NCBI GenBank assembly: GCA_900752435.1
Contig: CAADVD010000036.1
Location: 1 to 21,757, forward strand
DNA length: 21,757 nt
Source of the DNA: Oscillospiraceae bacterium
GTDB lineage: Bacteria; Bacillota; Clostridia; Oscillospirales; Ruminococcaceae
Direction: 5' to 3'
The translations under genes and the position numbers were made by a program. This document shows positions 1 to 6,897 of this stretch, one piece after another (position 1 is the first letter of the stretch; every line of letters begins with the position of its first letter). The notes under the pieces are model-generated. The model was given only the letters and a program-made list of their open reading frames with translations, was not told the origin of the DNA and ran no database searches.

Positions 1-1
1 C

Positions 2-310
2 GACCGCACGGCGGCGTGGACGGGTGTTGAATACCTGCATCAATTTTTAGTGAACAACAAGGAGAGCGGTCCGTTTGCACGCGAAATTCCGCTGGAAAAA
101 GTCCAGCCCGGCGACATCATTCAATTGGGCAACCACAACCGCTTTTATCACTCCCTGTTCGTCATACAAGCCGGACAGCCTGCACAGCCGCATAACGTAT
201 TGGTTGCCACGCACACCTTTGACACGCTCAACCGTACACTCAGCAGTTATACGTTCCACAAGCTCCGTGTTTTGCATATTCAAGGATGCCGCAAATGGAT
301 TGAAAAATGA
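2..310 (+). CDS. Putative amidase-domain protein, C-terminal fragment (5' end outside window)
   Basis: The reading frame is open from the first bases, so this is the last 102 residues of a longer gene and the GTG at 50 is not its real start. Visible features are WTGVEYLHQFL near the left edge, then GPFAREI, PGDIIQLG, FYHSLFVI, LVATHTFD and NRTLSSY before a TGA stop. This pattern (Trp-rich segment, GD-I-QL, HS-V-I, A-HT-D-N-LSSY) matches the putative amidase domain found in many secreted or sporulation-associated Clostridia proteins (Pfam Amidase_6). The HS and ATHTFD histidines probably belong to a papain-like, NlpC/CHAP-type active site, with the catalytic cysteine upstream of the window. 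The substrate is unknown; a peptidoglycan or peptide amide is inferred. No good terminator follows it. Confidence 0.7.
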   Translation, partial: DRTAAWTGVEYLHQFLVNNKESGPFAREIPLEKVQPGDIIQLGNHNRFYHSLFVIQAGQPAQPHNVLVATHTFDTLNRTLSSYTFHKLRVLHIQGCRKWIEK

Positions 311-352
311 AAAATGTTTACATTTACCGTCTAGCTGTTCTACTCCCATTGG

Positions 353-361
353 TGATATAAT
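353..361 (+). promoter_or_regulatory. Extended -10 promoter for the thioesterase gene
   Basis: TG at 353-354, one base, then a perfect TATAAT at 356-361 forms an extended -10 element. No convincing -35 lies 16-18 nt upstream, which an extended -10 can tolerate. Transcription would begin near 368, giving a leader of about 40 nt before the ATG at 409. The initial transcribed stretch 371-382 is identical to the one downstream of the pheA promoter. Confidence 0.5.
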
Positions 362-408
362 AAATTGAAACAAATCAATTAATTTACGATTCTATGGGGG
401 TATTTTAT

Positions 409-888
409 ATGCAGACTCTGGAGCCGAAAACCGTTGCAGAATCCCGAACAGAACAAGTGCAGCTCGTTCTAAACGAACACATCAACGGTTATGATCGGCT
501 TTTTGGCGGCAAATTGATGCAATGGATTGACGTGGTGGCCGGCGTTGTAGCCAGACGGCACGCCAACTGCAACGTCACTACGGTGTTTATTGATAAGCTT
601 CATTTCAAGGCCGCCGCACGCGTCAACGACACCATCGTCTTGATTGGAAAACTGACCTGGGTCGGACGCACCTCAATGGAAGTGCGTGTGGATACGTTTG
701 TGGAAGCACTGGACGGGAAAAAACGCCCCATCAACCACGCTTATCTGGTGATGGTGGCGTTGGATGAGCAGGAACGGCCAACGCCTGTTCCTCCGCTTCT
801 CCTACAGACGGAGCAGGAAAAGGCCGAGTGGGAAGCAGGCGTTCGCCGCAGTCAGCTGCGAAAGCAAAGAAGAAGCGAATTTTTCTAA
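409..888 (+). CDS. Hotdog-fold acyl-CoA thioesterase
   Basis: The 159-residue product is a single hotdog domain of the YciA/YkhA acyl-CoA hydrolase type, predicted to hydrolyse acyl-CoA to free acid and CoA in the cytoplasm. The signature is LVLNEHINGYDRLFGGKLMQWID at residues 19-41: the Asn/His segment, the FGGKLM turn and Asp41 on the central helix are the conserved substrate and catalytic region. FIDKLHFKAAARVNDTI (60-76) and VGRTSMEVRV (85-94) are the usual strands. The basic C-terminus (RRSQLRKQRRSEFF) is variable in the family. I chose ATG 409 over the in-frame ATG at 394 because GGGGG at 396-400 gives an SD-like site 8 nt upstream of 409; the earlier ATG would use that site as codons. 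It appears monocistronic. The acyl chain specificity cannot be read from the sequence. Confidence 0.85.
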   Translation: MQTLEPKTVAESRTEQVQLVLNEHINGYDRLFGGKLMQWIDVVAGVVARRHANCNVTTVFIDKLHFKAAARVNDTIVLIGKLTWVGRTSMEVRVDTFVEALDGKKRPINHAYLVMVALDEQERPTPVPPLLLQTEQEKAEWEAGVRRSQLRKQRRSEFF

Positions 889-925
889 TGATGAGCTGGT
901 TACGGACAAGTTTACAATTTAACTA

Positions 926-953
926 TTGACCTTTTCGGCAAATCCGGTATAAT
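926..953 (+). promoter_or_regulatory. Sigma-A promoter of the lipoprotein gene
   Basis: TTGACC at 926-931 and a perfect TATAAT at 948-953 are separated by 16 nt. Transcription would begin around 960, leaving an untranslated leader of about 70 nt before the ATG at 1032. I see no riboswitch-like structure in that leader. Confidence 0.75.
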
Positions 954-1031
954 GATGGCATGGACTGTGTTCCTGTATTTTACCCTGCCCGAATCGTGGA
1001 CAGGGTGTACCATTCAGAACGGAGAAACAGT

Positions 1032-1724
1032 ATGAAAAAAATAGGAATTCTTTTGACCGCATTTTTGCTGGCGTGTTCGGTATCCGCCTGTAAAACAATC
1101 GATTCAAAACCGGTATCGAGTGCGGACACCTCTTCGGCAGCTTCTTCTCAGACCACCTCTTCGCAGGTTTCTTCCAATACTTCGTCCTCGTCCCCTGCTT
1201 CTTCGCAGGATACAAGCAGCAACCAAACGCCAACTTCCAGTACGGCCGGCGTCGTCATCAACGGTGACGAGGTGACGGTTACCGTTCCCAAAAACTTGCT
1301 GGCGGATGGCGACAACGGTGCGCTGACCGACGATCAAGTCAACAGCGGCTTCCTTTCGTCCAAGCTGAACGACGATGGTTCCGTTAGCTATACCATGAGC
1401 AAGGCAAGCTATGACGCCTATGTAAAGAGCCTAAAGGATGAAAATACGGCATATCTCAATGAAATCAAGGGAAGCGGTGATTACGCTTCTGTTACGGATG
1501 TGCTTTATAGCAAGGATCTAACGGATGTCACGCTGGTTGTGGATAAGAATGCTTATCAAAACGGCACAGACAAGTACGTGGCAAAGGGCGTTGCCTTAAA
1601 GTTGGCGACGTACCAGCTGTACGCAGGCGTTCCGTATGATGAGTTGAAGGTTGTGGTTTACGTCGAAAATTCAGAAACCAATGAAGTGCTGGAAACCTAT
1701 GTCTATCCGGATTCGCTTGGATAA
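1032..1724 (+). CDS. Secreted lipoprotein with Ser/Thr-rich linker, unknown function
   Basis: The 230-residue product starts with a lipoprotein signal peptide: MKK, a hydrophobic core (IGILLTAFLLA) and a lipobox SVSAC with the lipidated Cys at residue 20. Residues about 30-75 are almost entirely Ser, Thr, Gln, Pro and Asn, a typical extracytoplasmic spacer that lifts a domain off the membrane. The remaining ~150 residues form a globular domain beginning VVINGDEVTVTVPKNLLAD, with a helical middle (TMSKASYDAYVKSLKDE) and a C-terminal strand pair (LKVVVYVENSE and VLETYVYPDSLG). I do not recognise the domain family. ATG 1032 is preceded by GGAG at 1021-1024 with 7 nt spacing; the longer frame from 960 would begin at the transcription start and lacks a signal peptide at its N-terminus. 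It has its own promoter and terminator, so it is monocistronic. Membrane anchoring and export are well supported; function is unknown. Confidence 0.85.
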   Translation: MKKIGILLTAFLLACSVSACKTIDSKPVSSADTSSAASSQTTSSQVSSNTSSSSPASSQDTSSNQTPTSSTAGVVINGDEVTVTVPKNLLADGDNGALTDDQVNSGFLSSKLNDDGSVSYTMSKASYDAYVKSLKDENTAYLNEIKGSGDYASVTDVLYSKDLTDVTLVVDKNAYQNGTDKYVAKGVALKLATYQLYAGVPYDELKVVVYVENSETNEVLETYVYPDSLG

Positions 1725-1739
1725 AACAAAAATAAGGAC

Positions 1740-1779
1740 ACAGCTCCGCCATGTTTGATTCATGGCGGAGCTGTTTTTA
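1740..1779 (+). terminator. Intrinsic terminator after the lipoprotein gene
   Basis: A perfect 14-bp inverted repeat, 1740-1753 (ACAGCTCCGCCATG) with 1761-1774, closes a 7-nt loop and is followed by a U-tract (TTTTTAT). It lies 15 nt after the TAA stop. Confidence 0.92.
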
Positions 1780-1790
1780 TAAGAAACAGC

Positions 1791-1840
1791 AAAAAAGCTG
1801 AATGAAATTTGCATACAAATACAAATTTCATTCAGCTTTT
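1791..1840 (-). terminator. Intrinsic terminator of the SH3b/CHAP gene
   Basis: A perfect 19-bp inverted repeat (1793-1811 with 1822-1840) has a 10-nt loop. Read on the reverse strand it lies 8 nt beyond the stop codon at 1849 and runs into a T6 tract (A6 at 1791-1796 on the forward strand). The stem is AT-rich but long. Together with the forward terminator at 1740-1779 it insulates two convergent genes. Confidence 0.82.
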
Positions 1841-1848
1841 ATTCTTGG

Positions 1849-3288
1849 TTAGTTCTGGTATTGCGGTGAAGCAAAGCCAGCAAAGTAACTGTCGTTGATG
1901 GAATAGGTACGTCTGCGCACTGCATCGGTGGTGTTGCCCTCAATGGTGGTGATTTGCGTATCGGATACCGACTCCACAATGCCAACATGGCCGTAAGTCC
2001 AATAAATCAAATCGCCAACCTGCGGATTGTAACCGGAATACGCATCATGCCATACGCCGTTTGCTTTGAACCAGCTGATGCCAGCGCCACAGGAAGCATG
2101 GCACGGAATGATGGAGGTGGCAATACCCGCTTGGTTTGCACACCAGCTGACAAACATCGCACACCATTCGGTGTTTGGAGAACCATACCATTCACCATAT
2201 TTGGTGTAATTGTTGTCCCCTTCAACGTAACCGATTTCGTTGCGCGCAATTTCCAGCAAGCGCTGTGCCTGCGTGGACGCATTCGGATTTACGCCGCCAC
2301 CCGTACTGGAACCAGCAACCGAAATGTAATCGCCGCTGACATAACCGACTTGTCCACGATAATCAATCTGATACCAGCCGTTGGTCTCGCCGGTGATGGA
2401 AACGGTATCGCCGCTGTACAGCAAGCCGATGCGGTCAAAGTTGGTGCCGGGGCCTGTCCGTACGTTGAGAGAAGAGGCATTGACATAGCCTGTTTTGGTA
2501 TCACCCGTTGAACCGCCGCCCGACGGTGTAGGATCGGTATCGGAAACATCAATGTATTCGGCGGAAACATAACCGGTTTTTCCATCGTAGGAAATGTTGT
2601 ACCAACCGTTGGACAGACTTAACAGGGTTACTTTCTTTCCTGCAAAGATGCAGTCGATTTTGCTGTAGCTTGTCCCCGGACCGGAGCGAACGTTCAACGC
2701 GTTGGCGCTGACAATACCGGTCTTGTTGGCAACGGAAGTATCCGGATCATCGCCCGGATCTGCCGGCGGTGTATTGTCCTTGATGGCAACGTATTCGCCG
2801 GATACATAACCGGATTTGCCGTCATAAGACACCTGATACCAGCCATTGATCTCACCGGTGATGGTGAGCTGTTTGCCGGAGTAAACGGCGTCAATCTTGC
2901 TGTAATCGGTGGATGGACCGGAACGAACATTCAGCACATCCGCAGTCACCACGCCGGTTTTCTGCGTCGGAGTGGGAGTCGGATCAGGCGTTGTGCCGCC
3001 AGACGATTCAATCTGAATGTATGTACCGGACACATAGCCTGTTTTTCCGTCATAGGAAATTTGATACCATCCATTGGAAGCACCCAGCAACGTGACTTTT
3101 TTGCCGTTTGCCAGGGTGTCGATGCGGTCATAATTCGTTCCCGGACCGGAACGCACATTGAGCACGTCCGCTGTAACCGTTCCCACTGCTTCCGCCGCAA
3201 ACACGGTTGCCATGGGCGCCATCCAGGAAGACAGGAGCATAGCGCCTGTTACCAGAAACGCTCCGGCTGTTTTCCTTTTCTTATTCAT
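1849..3288 (-). CDS. Secreted SH3b(x4)-CHAP cell-wall hydrolase
   Basis: The 479-residue product is exported and probably acts on peptidoglycan. A signal peptide (MNKKRKTAG, hydrophobic stretch, WMAPMATVFA) is likely cut after Ala31. Four bacterial SH3 domains follow at about 36-94, 110-170, 189-249 and 265-325, each with the pattern LNVRSGPGT, NGWY and GYVSG; they usually bind the cell wall. Pro/Asp/Thr/Gly-rich linkers separate them. Residues 338-478 form a CHAP amidase/endopeptidase domain: NTEWCAMFVSWC holds the nucleophile Cys376, YGHVGIVE the general base His434, and TTIEGN the third polar residues Glu450/Asn452. All catalytic positions are present, so it should be active. The ATG has AGAGG about 9 nt upstream. 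It is monocistronic, with its own promoter and terminator. Likely roles are wall turnover, daughter-cell separation or a secreted lysin; the exact bond cleaved is unknown. Confidence 0.9.
   Translation of the reverse strand: MNKKRKTAGAFLVTGAMLLSSWMAPMATVFAAEAVGTVTADVLNVRSGPGTNYDRIDTLANGKKVTLLGASNGWYQISYDGKTGYVSGTYIQIESSGGTTPDPTPTPTQKTGVVTADVLNVRSGPSTDYSKIDAVYSGKQLTITGEINGWYQVSYDGKSGYVSGEYVAIKDNTPPADPGDDPDTSVANKTGIVSANALNVRSGPGTSYSKIDCIFAGKKVTLLSLSNGWYNISYDGKTGYVSAEYIDVSDTDPTPSGGGSTGDTKTGYVNASSLNVRTGPGTNFDRIGLLYSGDTVSITGETNGWYQIDYRGQVGYVSGDYISVAGSSTGGGVNPNASTQAQRLLEIARNEIGYVEGDNNYTKYGEWYGSPNTEWCAMFVSWCANQAGIATSIIPCHASCGAGISWFKANGVWHDAYSGYNPQVGDLIYWTYGHVGIVESVSDTQITTIEGNTTDAVRRRTYSINDSYFAGFASPQYQN
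2314..3183 (-). repeat. Four tandem SH3b-encoding repeats
   Basis: Four in-frame units of about 180 nt, spaced by variable linkers, encode the SH3b domains (approximately 3183-3007, 2961-2779, 2724-2542 and 2496-2314). All four keep LNVR[ST]GP and NGWYQ/N-I/V-[SD]Y, while the linkers (PDPTPTPT, PPADPGDD, DPTPSGGG) differ. This indicates old duplications rather than recent identical repeats. Confidence 0.85.
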
Positions 3289-3406
3289 TGGAATCTACCT
3301 CTTAACTTATTTTGTCTGTACATGGAGTGTCGATTCGTGTGTGCATTAAAAAATAGATAAAAAACGAGCAATAAATTCTATACGTTTCAACCTATCATTG
3401 GTAATC

Positions 3407-3435
3407 ATCATAGCAGAAAAATTACAAATTGTCAA
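3407..3435 (-). promoter_or_regulatory. Sigma-A promoter of the SH3b/CHAP gene
   Basis: On the reverse strand a perfect TTGACA (3435-3430) is followed after 17 nt by TATGAT (3412-3407). Transcription would start near 3400, about 110 nt before the ATG at 3288. Confidence 0.72.
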
Positions 3436-3611
3436 CCTTTGTTCCATGAGTATGTCACTTTGTAATGATTTTGAAAAGATTTTTGTGCACATTTTTCTGA
3501 TTTTCCGGCTTTTGTTTATTTTGGCATGGGAGTTTTATCTCTTCCGACAACCTCACAGCGTTTCAAGGATGCCACGCTCCCCGTTCTTCTCTTTTCTTGT
3601 CGAAAATGCGG

Positions 3612-3640
3612 TTTACAAAAAATTATGGAATTGTTATAAT
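3612..3640 (+). promoter_or_regulatory. Sigma-A promoter of pheA
   Basis: TTTACA at 3612-3617 and a perfect TATAAT at 3635-3640 are separated by 17 nt. The leader from about 3647 to 3675 is too short for a leader peptide attenuator or T-box, so phenylalanine control is probably at the enzyme (ACT domain) or by a repressor. Confidence 0.82.
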
Positions 3641-3675
3641 AGATGGAGCAAATCAATTAAGAACGGAGATACCAT

Positions 3676-4794
3676 ATGGACTTAACGCAGTGCAGACAAC
3701 AAATTGACGAAATCGACCATGAATTGTTGCGTCTATTTTCGGAACGCATGAATGTTGTCAAACAGGTTGCCAATTATAAACAACAGCATCAGCTCCCCAT
3801 TTTCCATCCCGGACGCGAACAGGAAATCATCGCCGATAAAATGAAGCAGGCGCCGGAAGAAATCAAGGAATACGTCAAATCCTTTTTTGTCAATTTGATG
3901 GAAACCAGCAAATGCTACCAGTTGGGCGTGATCGACCAGAAACGGAGCATTGCATTTGTCGAAGGAACGGTGCAGGGCACACCGCAGACCAAAGTGCTCT
4001 GTCAAGGCAGTCTGGGCGCTTATCAGCACATTGCCGCAAAACAGCTCTTCCCCACCTCGGAAATTCTGTTTTGCAAAAGCTTTGGCGATGTATTTGAGCA
4101 AGTGCAAAATGGTCAAGCCGATTACGGTTTGGTTCCGCTTGAAAATTCCACGGGCGGTACGGTCAGCGATGTGTACGATTTGCTGAGCCAATACGATTTG
4201 CCCATCAATTTAATGTATAAACTGAAAATCGAGCACTGTCTGGCGGCCAAACAGCAGCTTGCGCTGGAGGACATTACGGATGTGTATTCCCACTACCAGT
4301 CCTTCCGCCAGTGCTCTGAGCTGTTTAAGCAATATCCGGCTATGGAAACGCACGAGTATCCGAACAATGCGTTTGCAGCAAAGCTGGTGGCTGAATCGGA
4401 GGGCAACATTGCCGCCATCTGTTCCGAGGAATGCGCGCATCTGCATCATCTGGAAATTCTCAAAACCAATGTACAAAACAGCGCGGACAATTACACCCGT
4501 TTTATTGTTCTGTCCAAAACCATGCTGACCAACGATGACTGCAACGAAATGAGCATTTGTGTGCGCATTCCCAATCAGGCAGGCGAACTGAATAAGCTGT
4601 TGACTAAGTTCTCGCTTTACAGCATCAATATGACAAAAATTGAATCCCGCCCCATCGGCGACAAAGACTTCAGCGTCCTGTTTTACATCAGCTTTCAAGG
4701 CAACAGCAAGGAGAGAAAGGTGCTGGAATTGATTCACGATTTGCAGTACAATTATGACTTTTTTAAACTTCTTGGTACCTATCCGGCCATTTAA
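3676..4794 (+). CDS. pheA: Bifunctional chorismate mutase / prephenate dehydratase
   Basis: This 372-residue cytoplasmic P-protein converts chorismate to prephenate and then to phenylpyruvate in phenylalanine synthesis. Residues 1-85 are an AroQ-type chorismate mutase; Arg7, Arg24, Lys35, Arg47 and Glu48 align with the E. coli active-site residues. Residues 105-280 are prephenate dehydratase, with GSLGAYQH, VPLENSTGG (153-161) and the catalytic TRF at 274-276. SHYQSFRQC at 205-213 departs from the common SHPQAL form. Residues 290-365 are an ACT domain with an intact ESRP (323-326), but the first Phe-binding motif reads GELN instead of GALV/GALY. The start has GGAG at 3665-3668, 7 nt upstream. 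No other aromatic amino-acid gene is nearby. Domain order CM-PDT-ACT is as in proteobacterial PheA. Confidence 0.93.
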   Translation: MDLTQCRQQIDEIDHELLRLFSERMNVVKQVANYKQQHQLPIFHPGREQEIIADKMKQAPEEIKEYVKSFFVNLMETSKCYQLGVIDQKRSIAFVEGTVQGTPQTKVLCQGSLGAYQHIAAKQLFPTSEILFCKSFGDVFEQVQNGQADYGLVPLENSTGGTVSDVYDLLSQYDLPINLMYKLKIEHCLAAKQQLALEDITDVYSHYQSFRQCSELFKQYPAMETHEYPNNAFAAKLVAESEGNIAAICSEECAHLHHLEILKTNVQNSADNYTRFIVLSKTMLTNDDCNEMSICVRIPNQAGELNKLLTKFSLYSINMTKIESRPIGDKDFSVLFYISFQGNSKERKVLELIHDLQYNYDFFKLLGTYPAI

Positions 4795-4806
4795 AATTAC
4801 AAAGGA

Positions 4807-4845
4807 AAAACCTGCGAACGGGAATCGCTTCCGCTCGCAGGTTTT
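4807..4845. terminator. Bidirectional terminator between pheA and rnfB
   Basis: A 15-bp stem with one mismatch (4807-4821 with 4831-4845) and a 9-nt loop carries A4/T4 at its ends. Forward it follows the pheA stop by 12 nt and runs into GTTTTGTTATTGTT. Reverse it starts 1 nt after the rnfB stop codon and is followed by TTTTTCC. One hairpin therefore serves two convergent units. Confidence 0.87.
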
Positions 4846-4846
4846 G

Positions 4847-5641
4847 TTATTGTTGTACGATACAGCCCATGGGACAAGCGCTGACGCATTCTCCGCATCC
4901 GGTACACAAGGCGTAATCAATGGACGCCTTGTTGTTGGTGACATGAATGGCGCCGTGCGTACAAGTTTTTTCACACTTTTTACAGCCGATACAGCCGGTC
5001 TTGCAGGCGCTTCGGGTGTACTTGCCCAAGTCGCAGTTGAAGCATTTGACATGCACGCGCTGGGATTTTTTGTGCGTGCCAATGATGCCTTTGGGACAAA
5101 CGGAGGCACACAAGCCGCACCCCACGCATTTTTCATGATTGACATGCGCCACACCGTTTTCAATCACGATGGCGTCATACGGACACACCGCCGCACAATC
5201 GCCAAAGCCAATACAGCCGTAGTTGCACATGCCCTTGCCGCTGTAATAAAGATTGCACGCCGCACAGGTATGGATGCCGTCGTATTCAAAGATGTCGGAG
5301 GTGGTTTCGTTGGTGCCTTTGCAGTACACCTCGGCCACCATCGGTTCTACATCCTCGAAGTCCTTGCCCAAAATGGCGCTGAGCGTTTGCGCAACAGCGC
5401 TTCCGCCCGGTACACAGAGGTTGGTTTTTAAGTCCGGATTTTCAAACAGCTTATTGGCGTAATCTTCACAGCCAGAACAGCCGCATGCACCGCAGTTTGC
5501 TCCCGGCAGCGCTTCTTTCAGCTTTTCCACGGTTTCGTTGGTCTCCACCGCAAACACCTTGGAAAAGATGGACAGCAGTAAGCCTGCAAAGATACCCAGT
5601 CCCGCAAAAATCAGCGCGGGAATTAAAATTTGTTCTGCCAC
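4847..5641 (-). CDS. rnfB: Rnf complex subunit RnfB (polyferredoxin)
   Basis: RnfB (264 aa) takes electrons from reduced ferredoxin and passes them into the Rnf complex. An N-terminal membrane anchor spans about residues 5-27 (ILIPALIFAGLGIFAGLLL). The Fe-S domain follows with Cys50, 53, 58 and 76 (NCGACGCSGC, then NLC). The C-terminal half is a string of ferredoxin-type motifs: C139/143/149/153, C172/175/178/182, C200/203 with C213/217/220/223/227, and C246/249/252/256. The count suggests one anchor-proximal cluster plus about four more [4Fe-4S] clusters. It is the last gene of the operon, 12 nt after rnfA, and ends 1 nt before the terminator. The length is within the range of clostridial RnfB. 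Confidence 0.95.
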   Translation of the reverse strand: MAEQILIPALIFAGLGIFAGLLLSIFSKVFAVETNETVEKLKEALPGANCGACGCSGCEDYANKLFENPDLKTNLCVPGGSAVAQTLSAILGKDFEDVEPMVAEVYCKGTNETTSDIFEYDGIHTCAACNLYYSGKGMCNYGCIGFGDCAAVCPYDAIVIENGVAHVNHEKCVGCGLCASVCPKGIIGTHKKSQRVHVKCFNCDLGKYTRSACKTGCIGCKKCEKTCTHGAIHVTNNKASIDYALCTGCGECVSACPMGCIVQQ

Positions 5642-5653
5642 TTCCCCGCCTCC

Positions 5654-6247
5654 TTACCGAAAGATGCCTTCGACCAGACCGCCGAAGCCCATGAATGAAA
5701 CCGATACAATGCTCGCCGCAATCAGCGTGGACGGCACGCCCTTGAACGCCTTGGGAATATCCGCCGCTTCCACGCGCTCACGCACACCGGCAAACAGCAC
5801 CAGCGCCAGCATAAAGCCCAATCCAGCGCCCAGCGCATTCACAACCGCCTGCAAAAAGTTGTACTCGTTTTCCACGTTGAGCAGCGTCACACCGAGCACA
5901 GCGCAGTTGGTGGTGATGAGCGGCAGGTAAACACCCAGCGAGTTGTACAGCGGCTTGAGGAAACGCTTGAGCAAAATCTCCACCAACTGCACAAACAGCG
6001 CAATCACCAGAATAAACGCCATGGTATTGAGGTATTCCAAATGATTGGGTACGAGTAAAAATCGATAAATCGGATACGTCATCGCACTGGCCAGCACCAT
6101 GACAAAAATCACCGCGCCGCTCATGCCGAGCGCCGAGTCCATTTTTTTCGATACGCCCAAAAACGGGCAGATCCCCATAAATTTGCTTAAGACAAAGTTG
6201 TCCACCAAAATCGCGCTGAACAGGATAATGAGCATTTCTTTCATCAT
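5654..6247 (-). CDS. rnfA: Rnf complex membrane subunit RnfA
   Basis: RnfA (197 aa) is an integral membrane subunit with about six transmembrane helices and forms the membrane core with RnfE. Two buried cysteines, Cys27 in SKFMGICPFLGVSKK and Cys115 in LITTNCAVLGV, sit at the conserved places that, with the matching RnfE pair, hold the intramembrane iron-sulfur centre in Rnf/Nqr. AGVRERVE at 153-160 and the NALGAGLGF motif are also typical. The start ATG overlaps the rnfE stop in an ATGA arrangement (6247-6244); a second ATG immediately follows and could be used instead. The overlap implies translational coupling. Confidence 0.95.
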   Translation of the reverse strand: MMKEMLIILFSAILVDNFVLSKFMGICPFLGVSKKMDSALGMSGAVIFVMVLASAMTYPIYRFLLVPNHLEYLNTMAFILVIALFVQLVEILLKRFLKPLYNSLGVYLPLITTNCAVLGVTLLNVENEYNFLQAVVNALGAGLGFMLALVLFAGVRERVEAADIPKAFKGVPSTLIAASIVSVSFMGFGGLVEGIFR

Positions 6248-6897
6248 TTACAGCCTCCTTCGCACGCGTCTTTGGACGGACAGTTCTGACAGCCGAATTC
6301 CTTTTTCGGCTTGTGCTCTTTGGACAGCATCGTCACCACAGCAATGACGACGCCGAATACCAGAAAACCGCCTGCCGGTGTGATGAAAAAGATCATTGGT
6401 TCAAACCAATCACCCAGCGACAGCCCAAGCCAAGTGCCGCATCCCAAAATCTCCCGAATGCTTCCGATGATAAACAGAGCCAGTGTAAAGCCAAGCCCCA
6501 TGCCGGCGCCATCCAAAGCGGAGGCCAGCACCTTATTTTTACTCGCAAACATTTCCGCACGTCCTAAGATGATGCAGTTTACCACAATCAACGACAGGAA
6601 AATGCCGAGCGATTCGTATAAATCCGGCAGATAGGACTGCATCATGAAGCTGACAAACGTCACAAAACCCGCAATCACCACGATGTAGCTGGGCAGCCGC
6701 ACTTCTTTGGGAATCAGCTTTTTAATCAGCGAAATCACCACATTGGAGCAAATCAGCACAAAGGTCGTGGCCAGCCCCATTCCCACGCCGCTGGAAACGA
6801 GCGTTGTGGTGGCAAGCGTCGGACAAGTACCCAACAGCATCACCAGAACCGGATTTTCTCGAATCAAACCCTTTGAAAAGGTCTTCCAGTTGTTCAT
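6244..6897 (-). CDS. rnfE: Rnf complex membrane subunit RnfE with cysteine-rich tail
   Basis: RnfE (217 aa) is homologous to RnfA and is its partner in the membrane core. Conserved cysteines are Cys25 (LLGTCPTLATT) and Cys108 (VVNCIILGRAE), again the intramembrane Fe-S ligands. About six hydrophobic segments are visible up to residue 190. The protein then ends in a basic stretch (SKEHKPKKEFG) followed by a short four-cysteine tail, C203-x2-C206-x5-C212-x3-C216, which could bind a metal or cluster on one face of the membrane; the ligand is inferred. It overlaps both neighbours by 4 nt (ATGA), downstream of rnfG and upstream of rnfA. Confidence 0.94.
   Translation of the reverse strand: MNNWKTFSKGLIRENPVLVMLLGTCPTLATTTLVSSGVGMGLATTFVLICSNVVISLIKKLIPKEVRLPSYIVVIAGFVTFVSFMMQSYLPDLYESLGIFLSLIVVNCIILGRAEMFASKNKVLASALDGAGMGLGFTLALFIIGSIREILGCGTWLGLSLGDWFEPMIFFITPAGGFLVFGVVIAVVTMLSKEHKPKKEFGCQNCPSKDACEGGCK

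Larger units (their letters stand above)
3289..3675. other. Divergent intergenic region between SH3b/CHAP gene and pheA
   Basis: This 387-nt AT-rich region holds one promoter in each direction (reverse 3407-3435, forward 3612-3640). The reverse leader (about 3400 to 3289) is roughly 110 nt long and contains two T6 runs, but I recognise no riboswitch. The middle part, 3440-3610, shows no convincing gene or structure. A forward reading frame running through it has no ribosome binding site and overlaps the pheA promoter, so I do not call it. Confidence 0.6.

Noticed and set aside
307..360. Tiny forward frame of 17 codons starting at the ATG overlapping the amidase stop
   Set aside because: The ATGA overlap looks like coupling, but the peptide is very short and runs into the -10 element of the next gene.
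960..1031. Longer N-terminus for the lipoprotein from the ATG at 960
   Set aside because: That ATG coincides with the predicted transcription start and would place the signal peptide 24 residues inside the protein; ATG 1032 has a proper SD.
1740..1840. Paired inverted repeats as a mobile-element remnant or small CRISPR-like array
   Set aside because: The two hairpins differ in sequence, each has a U-tract in the direction of its gene, and they sit between convergent stops, so they are terminators.
3613..3675. Leader peptide or T-box for phenylalanine control of pheA
   Set aside because: The leader is only about 30 nt, with no run of Phe codons and no hairpin.
3398..3685. Forward open frame of 95 codons between the SH3b/CHAP gene and pheA
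   Set aside because: It contains the pheA promoter and overlaps its start, has no SD, and resembles no protein family I know.
4754..5431. Forward open frame of 225 codons overlapping the pheA end and opposite rnfB
   Set aside because: It crosses the terminator at 4807-4845 and is antisense to the RnfB cysteine motifs.
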